A DNA stretch of 8,765 nucleotides from DATFXF01 sp035258565 (GTDB lineage Bacteria; Acidobacteriota; Terriglobia; Acidiferrales; UBA7541): positions 1 through 8,765 of the forward strand of contig DATFXF010000026.1 of NCBI GenBank assembly GCA_035258565.1. Direction: 5' to 3'. Positions 1-6,674 of this stretch are shown here, one piece after another. Below the pieces are notes generated by a model. That model was given only the letters and a program-made list of their open reading frames with translations, did not search any database and had not been told where the DNA came from. The stretch's first letter is position 1. Each line of letters begins with the position of its first letter. A program made the position numbers and the translations under genes.

Positions 1-127
1 GAGCCAGGCCATGGGAACAAAAGACCACAATATAGCGCACCGCCATTCTGGGTTCAAATCCGCCGCGACTGTTCGGCGTTTCCCCTCATCTGCCTCGCTC
101 GGCCGTTAGCCATCGGGCACCGGTGGG

Positions 128-1003
128 GTGTCGCAGCTTGAGGCTCTTCGACGCTTGTGGCACAGTCAAGGGGTGATTGCCGTCGCCGTGTTTGTACTGG
201 GTCTGGTGATCGGCAGCTTCCTCAATGTCTGCATCCGGCGCATTCCCCGGGAGGAATCGATCGTACTGCCCGGGTCGAGGTGTGCCGCGTGTCAGGCACC
301 GATCAAGCCGTACGACAACCTCCCAGTCGTGAGCTGGCTCATACTGCGCAGCCGCTGCCGGAATTGCAAGGCCAGGATCTCCGCGCTTTATCCCGCAGTC
401 GAGCTGCTCAGTGGAGCGCTTTTTGTTGTCTGCTATCTGGTCTTCGGTCTCTCGCTCGAAGGCGCAAAGTGGTCTATTTTCTCTGCCTTGCTGATCGTGC
501 TGACGATCACTGACGTTCGTGAGCGTATTTTGCCCGACAAAGTAAACTTCACCGGTCTGGGCGTCGGCTTGGCCTTGAGCCTCTTTACGCGCCCATTCGA
601 CGGCACGGCGCTTTGGCTGGCCAATCGTCTCTTTGACTTCCCTCCCCCGCGCCCGGTGCTCTCCTTCACCGATGCCGTGCTGGGCGCCCTTGCCGGAAGC
701 GGGTTGCTGTGGTTTGTGTCAGAAGGCTACTTCCATCTCCGCGGGCGCCAGGGGATGGGCTTGGGGGATGTCAAGATGCTAGCCATGGCGGGCACATTCC
801 TGGGCCTGAAGCGAACCTTGCTCACCATTCTGGCCGGCTCGCTGCTCGGGAGCGTGATTGGACTCCTGTTCATCGCGCTGGCCGGCAAGGGCCGCGACTA
901 CGAGCTGCCCTTCGGCACCTTTTTGGGCGCAGGCGCGCTCCTGGTGGTGTTTTTTGGGACAGCCGCGCTCACTTGGTATCAGTCCCTCCTGGCCGTGCCT
1001 TAG
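128..1003 (+). CDS. pilD: Prepilin peptidase / N-methyltransferase (type IV leader peptidase, A24 family)
   Basis: Inner-membrane aspartic protease that cuts the leader of type IV prepilins and type II secretion pseudopilins and, in the bifunctional form, methylates the new N-terminus. Seen in the 291-residue product: a first membrane helix running into GSFLNVCIRRIP (29-40); a cytoplasmic zinc-type loop with two CxxC pairs (C52/C55 and C77/C80), the hallmark of the full-length methylating form; then several hydrophobic helices carrying the two expected catalytic aspartates, D129 in TDVRERILPD and D214 in the GxGD motif GLGDVK. PFGTFLGAGA (261-270) matches the conserved C-terminal segment. Length is normal for the family. 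The start is GTG 128, with only a weak GGTGG upstream; an in-frame GTG at 173, directly after AAGGGG, would still keep the first helix. The stop is 17 bases before the kinase gene, so co-transcription is likely. No pilin or pilus ATPase gene is in view, so the substrate is inferred. Confidence 0.95.
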   Translation: MSQLEALRRLWHSQGVIAVAVFVLGLVIGSFLNVCIRRIPREESIVLPGSRCAACQAPIKPYDNLPVVSWLILRSRCRNCKARISALYPAVELLSGALFVVCYLVFGLSLEGAKWSIFSALLIVLTITDVRERILPDKVNFTGLGVGLALSLFTRPFDGTALWLANRLFDFPPPRPVLSFTDAVLGALAGSGLLWFVSEGYFHLRGRQGMGLGDVKMLAMAGTFLGLKRTLLTILAGSLLGSVIGLLFIALAGKGRDYELPFGTFLGAGALLVVFFGTAALTWYQSLLAVP

Positions 1004-1020
1004 GCGAAGGCGAACGAACC

Positions 1021-2397
1021 ATGTTTGTTGCCACGCAAATTTCGGGCTCATTGCCTCTGGGGCTGGGTGGCTCGATCGGGCTCTTGACGCTGATCGCGGC
1101 CCTGATCATGGCCGGAGTGTTCCTGCTTTCGATCGCCTTGCGTCGGATGCTGCGACCTTCCGATAAGGAGCCGCGGGACGAGCTCGGGACGCTTAAGCCG
1201 GCCGGCGAGAACCCCTCCGCGTTCATTGCCGCTTCCCTGCAGGCCGTGATCCAGAAGCTGCGCGAGCAGGAAAAGGAGCTCGCCGGGCTGCACCGGCGGG
1301 AGAAGGAACGCGCACAACAGACCGAGCGACTGAGCGAGGCGGTCACGCGCAATATGCCGGCGGGCTTGTTGCTGGTCAACGCCACGGGCCTCATCACCAG
1401 CGCCAACCCGGCCGCGGAGACTGCGCTGGGCGTGCGCGCGCTCGCCTATCGTCGCTACACCGACGTGCTGGGCCCGGAATCGGCGCTCGCGCGCTTGCTG
1501 ACCGCCTGTCTAGAGGACGGGCGCACCTTCCGCCGCGAAGAGATCGAATACACGACGCCGGCAGGTGAATTACGTCAGCTGGGCGTGACCATTTCGCCGA
1601 TTTTTCACGCGCAGCGCAGAGTCGCCGGCGCCATCTGCCTTTTGAGCGACCTGACGGAACTGACCCTGCTTCAAAAGCAGATGCGCCTCAAAGAAAACCT
1701 GGCGAACCTGGGTGAGCTCTCTGCTGGCATCGCGCATGAATTCAAGAACGCCCTGGCGACGATCTCCGGCTATGCGCAGATGATCCGCAGCGAGGCGGGA
1801 AGTGGCGAGCTGGCAGAGAACGCCCAGCGCATCCTTGAGCAGAGCCGCTCGCTCACACACGTGGTTACGGAATTCCTGAAATTTGCTCGCCCCCTCGAAC
1901 TGGCTTACGAGCAGGTGGACATCCGGCCGCTCATCGAGCGGGTGGCGGCCGAGGTGCGCGAAGCGATTCCACAGGTAAGCGTCACGACCGAAGGGGAGTT
2001 TGCCGAGGTTGCCTGCGATGAGGGGTTGCTGCGGCAGGCGCTGCTCAACCTGGCGCGCAACGCCGCCGAGGCGGTCGCCGGTCAGCCCTTCGGCGGGCGC
2101 GTGACACTCCACGGCGTCATCGAACACAGCAGCGCAGGCGGCGTGCAGCGCATCTCCGTTGCCGATAATGGGCCCGGCGTCCCGCCCGCAGACCTGCCGA
2201 AGATTTTTCTGCCCTTCTACACCACCAAAACCAATGGCACGGGCCTGGGATTGGCGGTGGTCCAGAAAATCGCAGTCCAGCACGGAGGCGCCGTCGAGGC
2301 CCGGAACCAGCCCGAGGGTGGCGCAGAGTTTATTCTTTGGCTCCCTTTACGGCGGGAGCTTGCCCGTGCCGTTGATTCGGCCGCAGCAGGCATCTAA
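1021..2397 (+). CDS. PAS-domain sensor histidine kinase (NtrB/AtoS-like)
   Basis: Membrane sensor kinase that autophosphorylates on histidine and should pass phosphate to the NtrC-type regulator encoded downstream. The 458-residue product has one clear membrane helix (about 17-41), a charged coiled-coil-like linker (about 75-108), a PAS-like sensor domain (about 108-215), the HisKA H-box AHEFKNALATISG with phospho-acceptor H239, and a HATPase domain with N-box N347 in NLARNAAEAV, G1 DNGPGVP (382-388), F-box FLPFYTTK (396-403) and G2 GTGLGL (406-411). All catalytic boxes are intact. Only about 16 residues precede the helix, so there is no extracytoplasmic sensor domain; the signal is probably read by PAS or a membrane partner. 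The frame is open upstream to 709 inside pilD, but ATG 1021 is chosen because it follows pilD by 17 bases, has GAAGG at 1006-1010, and the upstream translation looks nothing like a protein domain. It resembles NtrB, AtoS and ZraS kinases and differs from multi-helix PilS. Confidence 0.93.
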   Translation: MFVATQISGSLPLGLGGSIGLLTLIAALIMAGVFLLSIALRRMLRPSDKEPRDELGTLKPAGENPSAFIAASLQAVIQKLREQEKELAGLHRREKERAQQTERLSEAVTRNMPAGLLLVNATGLITSANPAAETALGVRALAYRRYTDVLGPESALARLLTACLEDGRTFRREEIEYTTPAGELRQLGVTISPIFHAQRRVAGAICLLSDLTELTLLQKQMRLKENLANLGELSAGIAHEFKNALATISGYAQMIRSEAGSGELAENAQRILEQSRSLTHVVTEFLKFARPLELAYEQVDIRPLIERVAAEVREAIPQVSVTTEGEFAEVACDEGLLRQALLNLARNAAEAVAGQPFGGRVTLHGVIEHSSAGGVQRISVADNGPGVPPADLPKIFLPFYTTKTNGTGLGLAVVQKIAVQHGGAVEARNQPEGGAEFILWLPLRRELARAVDSAAAGI

Positions 2398-2440
2398 ACT
2401 GAAGGGGAGGGTCTCCCGCCAGGCTGGGAACACTCGCCGG

Positions 2441-2448
2441 AAAGGTGG
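2441..2448 (+). promoter_or_regulatory. Ribosome binding site for the exported coiled-coil gene
   Basis: AAAGGTGG lies 6 bases before ATG 2455. This spacing favours that ATG over the in-frame TTG at 2449, which would touch the Shine-Dalgarno sequence and add two residues before the positively charged start of the signal peptide. Confidence 0.55.
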
Positions 2449-2454
2449 TTGGTC

Positions 2455-3048
2455 ATGCGCAAGGCAATGTGGGGAGCCGTGAGCATTTTGCTGCTTGCCG
2501 GTGCCTTGTCCTATGGTGCTCCCCAACAAGAGTCGGTAGCCGAGGCCGCACGGAAGGCGCGCCAGCAGAAAAAGGCACAGCCCAAGCCCGGGAAAGTGAT
2601 CACCAATGACGATCTGCCCGCCACTTCGGAAGGCATTTCGGTGGTGGGCACTCCAGAGGTGGCTTCCGCCGAGAAAGCCAGAACGGAAGCCGTGACCGAG
2701 GCCGGAGGAAAGAAGGCCGGACCTCCAGGCGCGAAGGCCGCTGAGGAAGAAGAGGTTAAAGGCGAGGCCTATTGGCGCAAACGCTTTGCCGAAGCCCGCA
2801 GAAAGTTGCGCGACGCCGAGCGCGAACTCGATATCCTGCAGCGCGAATTGAATCTGAAGGAACTGCAGTACTACCCGGATCCCACTAAGGCCCTTCGCGA
2901 GCAGTACGACCGCAAAGAAATCAACAGCTATCGCCAGAAGATCACCGACAAGCAGAGGGAAGTCGATCAGCTCCGCCAGGCACTCTCCGACCTTGAAGAC
3001 GAGCTGCGCCGTGCCGGCGGTGACCCCGGCTGGGCCCGCGAGCCCTGA
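2455..3048 (+). CDS. Exported coiled-coil protein of unknown function, Acidobacteriota style
   Basis: I recognise no enzymatic family. The 197-residue product begins with a signal peptide (MRK, then a hydrophobic stretch of about 8-20 and a likely cut near SYG-A), so it should act outside the cytoplasm. After cleavage comes a short basic helix, SVAEAARKARQQKK (27-40), the block VITNDDLP (48-55), a low-complexity Ala/Glu/Lys/Pro stretch (about 66-103), then a long charged helical region (about 104-187) starting GEAYWRKRF. That region is interrupted near YYPDPTKAL (139-147), which would suit a two-helix coiled-coil hairpin. The protein ends in GGDPGWARE. From memory, small exported proteins of this pattern recur in acidobacterial genomes without an assigned role. 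There is no lipobox cysteine. It lies 57 bases after the kinase and 140 before the regulator, an unusual position between presumed partners; it could be a sensor accessory, an envelope structural protein or an unrelated passenger. Confidence 0.85.
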   Translation: MRKAMWGAVSILLLAGALSYGAPQQESVAEAARKARQQKKAQPKPGKVITNDDLPATSEGISVVGTPEVASAEKARTEAVTEAGGKKAGPPGAKAAEEEEVKGEAYWRKRFAEARRKLRDAERELDILQRELNLKELQYYPDPTKALREQYDRKEINSYRQKITDKQREVDQLRQALSDLEDELRRAGGDPGWAREP

Positions 3049-3188
3049 TCGGCGTCCACCTTCGAGACTTCCTTCGACCGCGCCCCGTCACCTGCCTGTT
3101 TCGCTTCCCGGCCGCCCGATGCCGAACTCTACACACGCCCCGAGGGCCGTCCGTCGTTGAGGGCGGGAATCGTGGTAGAAGAAATGTG

Positions 3189-4577
3189 ATGGAACCCCTG
3201 CTTCTTGTCGAAGACAAGAACGAGCTGCGCGCCATGCTGCGCAAGGCGCTCGAGCGTGCGGGCTTCGCGGTGGACGACGCCGCCGACGGCTCGGCGGCCG
3301 TGCATAAGATCCGCGCGCAGCGTTACCTAGTGGTCCTCACCGACCTGAAGCTCCCCGGCTGCTCCGGCCTCGATATCCTCCGTGAAACAAAGCAGGCCGA
3401 TCCCACGATACCGGTGATCCTCATTACGGCTTTCGGCTCGGTCGAAGAGGCAGTGACGGCAATGAAGGAAGGCGCTTTCGACTTCGTGCAGAAGCCCGTG
3501 GATCTCGAGCACCTCAAACTGGTCGTCGAGCGCGCTGCGCAGCAGCAAGAGCTTCTGCGCGAGAACCTGCTGCTTCGTGAACAATACGCAGCGCGCTACG
3601 GTTTCCCGCGGATTGTCGGCGAGCATCGCACGATGAAGGAAATCTCCCAGCAGGTCCAGCGTGTCGCGGCCACGGACTCAACCGTGCTCTTGTTGGGCGA
3701 GAGCGGCACTGGCAAGGAGTTGTTTGCGCGCGCAATCCACCATCTCTCCCCCCGGCGCAATCATCCCTTTGTGGCGCTCAATTGTGCGGCCATCCCGGAA
3801 GGGCTTGTGGAGAACGAACTCTTTGGCCACGAGCGCGGCGCCTACACCGGGGCCGGTGCGCGCAAGATCGGCAAGATGGAATTGGCGCACCGCGGCACGA
3901 TTTTTCTCGACGAAATCGGTGAGCTGCCCGCGGCCATGCAATCCAAACTACTGCGTGTCCTGGAGGAGCGGCGCTTCGAGCGCGTCGGAGGCACGCAGGC
4001 CATCGAAGTGGACGTCCGCATTCTGGCCGCAACTAACAAGAACCTCCGGGCCGCAGTCGCGGAGAAGGCGTTTCGCGAAGACCTCTTTTTCCGCATTTCA
4101 GCGATTCCCCTGACCATCCCGCCGCTGCGGCAGCGGGGTGACGACGTGCTGCTTCTGGCCGAGCATTTCCTCGAACGCTACCGCCGCGAATTCCGCAAGC
4201 CCGCGCTGGCCTTCTCGGCAGATGCCCGGATGCGGCTGACCACCTACCTGTGGCCCGGCAACGTACGCGAGCTGCAAAACGCGATCGAGCGCGCCGCCAT
4301 CCTTTCCGATGGGCAGGCCATTGATGCCCAGGCACTCCAATTGCCGACGGCACGCCCGGCGAATGGGGAAATGCCCACGGGGATGCTGGACCTGAATTTC
4401 CAATGGGAAGGAACGCTTCAGGAGGTCAGCGCCCGGGCCGCCGAACACATTGAGCGCTTCAAGATTGAGACCGCGCTGCGCGAATCCAAGTGGAACAAAA
4501 CGCGTGCTGCCGAAAAGCTCGGCGTTTCCTACAAGACCCTCCTCAACAAGATCCGCGCGCTCGGCCTTGAGAAATGA
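3189..4577 (+). CDS. Sigma-54-dependent response regulator, NtrC family (REC-AAA+-Fis HTH)
   Basis: Transcription activator that, when phosphorylated, hydrolyses ATP to open sigma-54 RNA polymerase promoters. The 462-residue product has all three domains. The receiver (about 3-118) has acidic residues E8 and D9, phospho-acceptor D52 in LTDLKLPG, T80 and K102. The AAA+ domain (about 140-375) has Walker A GESGTGKE (170-177), the sigma-54 contact loop GAYTGA (217-222; Tyr in place of the usual Phe), Walker B GTIFLDEIGEL (236-246), the sensor segment ILAATN, the family block FREDLFFRI and WPGNVRELQN (355-364). The C-terminal Fis-type helix-turn-helix spans about 425-460 (KTRAAEKLGVSYKTLLNKI). The start is ATG 3189 or the adjoining GTG 3186, behind AGAAGAA. 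The upstream kinase is the obvious partner; the domain order is that of NtrC, AtoC, ZraR and PilR. No sigma-54 -24/-12 promoter was found in the window, so its targets are probably elsewhere. Its stop lies 9 bases from the end of the opposing ubiE gene. Confidence 0.95.
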   Translation: MEPLLLVEDKNELRAMLRKALERAGFAVDDAADGSAAVHKIRAQRYLVVLTDLKLPGCSGLDILRETKQADPTIPVILITAFGSVEEAVTAMKEGAFDFVQKPVDLEHLKLVVERAAQQQELLRENLLLREQYAARYGFPRIVGEHRTMKEISQQVQRVAATDSTVLLLGESGTGKELFARAIHHLSPRRNHPFVALNCAAIPEGLVENELFGHERGAYTGAGARKIGKMELAHRGTIFLDEIGELPAAMQSKLLRVLEERRFERVGGTQAIEVDVRILAATNKNLRAAVAEKAFREDLFFRISAIPLTIPPLRQRGDDVLLLAEHFLERYRREFRKPALAFSADARMRLTTYLWPGNVRELQNAIERAAILSDGQAIDAQALQLPTARPANGEMPTGMLDLNFQWEGTLQEVSARAAEHIERFKIETALRESKWNKTRAAEKLGVSYKTLLNKIRALGLEK

Positions 4578-4586
4578 GCCCCGCAT

Positions 4587-5366
4587 TCACGGCCGCCGTG
4601 CCGTGTGCAGGGCCACGCAGCCGGCGGTCCAGCGCTCAAATCGCACCTCGGTAAAACCCGCGCGCCTCAGTAGGCCGGCCAACTCATCGGGAAGCGGGAA
4701 CTTCTCCACCGAACTCGGCAGATAAGAATACGCTCGAGCGCTGCCAGAAATCGCCCCGCCCAGGAGCGGGAGAATCCTCGCGAAATAAAAACGGTAGAGG
4801 GCCCCGAAAAACGCAGCTTGCGGCTCGGTGAACTCGAGAATACCGACTTCACCGCCGGGTCGCAGGACCCGCAGCATCTCGCGCAGGCCACGCTCGTAGT
4901 TCGAGAGATTGCGGAAGCCGAAAGCATTGGTCACCAGATCGCAGCTTGCGTCCGCCAGCGGCAGCAGCAGCGCGTCGGCTTCCAGGAAAAGGGCAGCAGC
5001 CCCTCTACTCTTGCCGCTCCCTCGGGAACCCTTCCTTCGCGCCAGAATCAGCATGGCATGAGCGAAATCGGCACCGAAGACGTTCGCTCGGCCGGCGCGC
5101 CCGAGGGCCAGCGAGAGATCACCCGTTCCACAGCAAAGGTCGAGCACGCGAGCGTCCCGCCGCGCCAAGAGGTGGCGGAAGCGCCGCGCGGTGCGCCGAC
5201 GCCAGAGGCGATCGAAATTAAAGGAAAGAAAATGGTTCAGAAAATCGTACCGCGGTGCGATGCGGCTGAACATTTCCTGCACTTGCCGCGCCGCTTCGCG
5301 CTCCTCGCTGACACCTTCCGGACGTGCACCCGGCAGGAAAGGACGGTGGCGAGGTGTTGGACTCAT
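4587..5366 (-). CDS. ubiE: Demethylmenaquinone methyltransferase (UbiE/MenG family)
   Basis: SAM-dependent C-methyltransferase that converts demethylmenaquinone to menaquinone (in ubiquinone makers it also acts in ubiquinone synthesis). Menaquinone is inferred here from the presumed lineage. The 259-residue product shows the family block FSRIAPRYDFLNHFLSF (33-49), SAM motif I VLDLCCGTGDLSLAL (74-88), motif II acidic D100 in GADF, EADALLLPL (129-137), the signature NAFGFRNL (147-154), LRPGGEVGILEFTEP (168-182) and the C-terminal YSYLPSSVEKFP (213-224). A basic Gly/Ser/Arg/Lys stretch (111-123) after motif II looks longer than usual. ATG 5366 is chosen because it lies 23 bases after the aroB stop; the open frame continues to 5465 but would overlap the end of aroB with no family match. 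The Shine-Dalgarno is weak. It is probably co-transcribed with aroB, which supplies the chorismate branch used for menaquinone. Confidence 0.94.
   Translation of the reverse strand: MSPTPRHRPFLPGARPEGVSEEREAARQVQEMFSRIAPRYDFLNHFLSFNFDRLWRRRTARRFRHLLARRDARVLDLCCGTGDLSLALGRAGRANVFGADFAHAMLILARRKGSRGSGKSRGAAALFLEADALLLPLADASCDLVTNAFGFRNLSNYERGLREMLRVLRPGGEVGILEFTEPQAAFFGALYRFYFARILPLLGGAISGSARAYSYLPSSVEKFPLPDELAGLLRRAGFTEVRFERWTAGCVALHTARRP
4588..4600. other. Small inverted repeat at the regulator/ubiE convergent end
   Basis: CACGG-CCG-CCGTG forms a 5-bp stem with a 3-base loop inside the last codons of ubiE and 10 bases beyond the regulator's stop. The two convergent stops are 9 bases apart, so any terminator for the + strand must lie inside ubiE. 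No T-run follows on either strand, so this is not a standard intrinsic terminator; it may be only a coding coincidence. Confidence 0.2.
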
Positions 5367-5389
5367 GATCCGGGATTGACGACCAGCGA

Positions 5390-6559
5390 TCAGCCGGCGC
5401 GCAAGAAAAGGGAAGTCGAGCCGGGCGCACTCCTGGAAATATTCGTCGCCAACAGTTGAGACCACACCAGCCTCACCAGCGGCTCAGGGACGTTGTCCGC
5501 CACTTCCGCGCGACCAATGCGCCGGGGCAAGAGGAATCTCAGGTGGCCGCCGCGACTTTTCTTGTCGGCTCGCAGCACTCGAAGCAGCTTTCCGGCTCGT
5601 ACCGGAGGCAGCGGCGGGAGCGGGCCCACCCGGGCAACCAAACGGAGGATGCGCGCCGCGTCTCCCACCCCAATGCGACCGATCGCCGCAGCCAGCCAGG
5701 TAGCCGCCATCATTCCCCAGCCGACCGCCTCCCCGTGGAGGTAACGCCGGTAGCCAGTGATGGTCTCCAGCGCATGAGCAAAAGTGTGGCCGAAGTTCAA
5801 GATCTCGCGTGGCCCAGCTTCGCGCTCGTCGCGGCTCACTACCTCTGCCTTGGCACGGATGCACCGCGGCAGCGCCCAGGCGACGGCCGTGTGCCTACGA
5901 CGCAATAGATCCTTCATATGGCGCTCAAGAAAAGCAAACAGGCGCGCATCGCGAATCACGCCGTACTTGATGACCTCGTAGAGGCCGGACCGATATTCGC
6001 GAAAAGGAAGGGTGGCCAACAGGGCGGGGTCAGCCAGGACGAGTCGGGGCTGATAGAACGCGCCGATCAGATTCTTGCCCTCCGGCAGATTCACCCCCGT
6101 CTTGCCTCCGATGGCGCTATCCACCTGGGCCACTAGTGTCGTGGGCACGTGGACCAGCTCCACGCCTCGCAGATAGCTTGCGGCGACAAAGCCCGCCACA
6201 TCGCCCACCACACCGCCACCCACGGCCACCAGCACGGCGCGGCGATCGGCACCCGCGCGCACCAATCGCCGGCAGAGCCGCTCGGCCGTGCCCATGTTCT
6301 TTGCGCTTTCCCGATCGTCGAACAGGATGGCCTTCGAACCGCCAGCATGGCGCAAGCTCGCTTGGACGGCACGACCCCAAGCCCGCCACACGCGCGGCGC
6401 GGAGAGAACATAGACTCCAGTGAAGTCATCGAGACGCGCGACTTCCCTTCCCGCGCGCGCGAGAATTCCCTCTCCGCAGAGCACGCGGTAGCTTCCCGAT
6501 GGCACGCGCACGAGGATGCGGCACAAAGCGCTCATCCGTGGCGCCAGAATGTAGCACAC
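5390..6559 (-). CDS. aroB: 3-dehydroquinate synthase
   Basis: NAD- and zinc-dependent cytoplasmic enzyme that cyclises DAHP to 3-dehydroquinate, step two of the shikimate pathway to chorismate. The 389-residue product has the NAD-binding GGGVVGD (114-120), the block HVPTTLVAQVDSAIGGKTGVN (central residues 141-157), GKNLIGAFYQP (161-171), and the three expected zinc ligands E195 in YEVIKYG, H258 in NFGHTFAHALE and H275 in LHGEAVGWGM. DKK (332-334) sits in the late catalytic segment. GTG 6559 is preferred because GGGAGGG lies 5 bases ahead; ATG 6535 (residue 9) has no clear ribosome site but gives a more typical N-terminus. About 19 residues (371-389, Ser/Ala-rich) follow the point where the family usually ends. 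It is followed after 23 bases by ubiE on the same strand, and nadB diverges from it. Confidence 0.95.
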   Translation of the reverse strand: MCYILAPRMSALCRILVRVPSGSYRVLCGEGILARAGREVARLDDFTGVYVLSAPRVWRAWGRAVQASLRHAGGSKAILFDDRESAKNMGTAERLCRRLVRAGADRRAVLVAVGGGVVGDVAGFVAASYLRGVELVHVPTTLVAQVDSAIGGKTGVNLPEGKNLIGAFYQPRLVLADPALLATLPFREYRSGLYEVIKYGVIRDARLFAFLERHMKDLLRRRHTAVAWALPRCIRAKAEVVSRDEREAGPREILNFGHTFAHALETITGYRRYLHGEAVGWGMMAATWLAAAIGRIGVGDAARILRLVARVGPLPPLPPVRAGKLLRVLRADKKSRGGHLRFLLPRRIGRAEVADNVPEPLVRLVWSQLLATNISRSAPGSTSLFLRAG

Positions 6560-6564
6560 ATTTT

Positions 6565-6571
6565 CCCTCCC
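6565..6571 (-). promoter_or_regulatory. Strong ribosome binding site deciding the aroB start
   Basis: Read on the - strand, GGGAGGG is followed by AAAAT and then GTG (6559-6557). The strength and spacing support the GTG start over ATG 6535. Confidence 0.6.
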
Positions 6572-6576
6572 GAACT

Positions 6577-6600
6577 CCCCGAGCGCCGCGGGGTGCCCCG
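6577..6600 (-). promoter_or_regulatory. Competing hairpins in the aroB leader
   Basis: On the - strand the leader reads CGGGG (6600-6596), CA, CCCCG (6593-6589), a 7-base spacer, then CGGGG (6581-6577). The middle arm can pair with either flank, giving two mutually exclusive 4-5 bp GC stems. The second ends 5 bases upstream of the Shine-Dalgarno GGGAGGG. It could modulate aroB translation or simply reflect GC-rich sequence; no known riboswitch or leader peptide was recognised. Confidence 0.25.
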
Positions 6601-6617
6601 TCGCTCCATCAGGTTCG

Positions 6618-6649
6618 TGCTACCATAAGCGGCGTCCACAGGCGCACAA
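6618..6649. promoter_or_regulatory. Possible overlapping divergent promoters for aroB and nadB
   Basis: On the + strand TGC-TACCAT (6618-6626) fits an extended -10 element about 49 bases before nadB, without a good -35. On the - strand TTGTGC (6649-6644), a 16-base spacer and TATGGT (6627-6622) form a weak -35/-10 pair, which would start an aroB transcript near 6615 with a leader of roughly 55 bases. The two -10 boxes nearly coincide, so transcription of the two genes might exclude each other. These are weak matches judged by eye. Confidence 0.2.
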
Positions 6650-6674
6650 ACTTGCAGGCGAACAAAGTGCAGTC

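Noticed and set aside
46..70. tRNA-like T-loop sequence GGTTCAAATCC
   Set aside because: The loop matches TTCAAAT, but the flanking bases CTGGG and CCGCC pair at only two of five positions, and no acceptor stem or D/anticodon arms could be found.
159..180. Possible sigma-54 promoter beginning TGGCAC
   Set aside because: The downstream TTGC is too far away for -24/-12 spacing, and the site lies inside the pilD coding region.
709..1020. In-frame N-terminal extension of the histidine kinase through the end of pilD
   Set aside because: It overlaps a well-supported gene, its translation has no domain character, and ATG 1021 has a ribosome site at normal operon spacing.
1570..2283. - strand open frame (237 codons) opposite the histidine kinase
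   Set aside because: It is a shadow of the kinase gene, whose H, N, G1, F and G2 boxes are all intact on the + strand.
4818..5459. Long + strand open frame (213 codons) opposite ubiE
   Set aside because: It is antisense to a clear methyltransferase, shows no recognisable domain, and such frames are expected opposite GC-rich genes.
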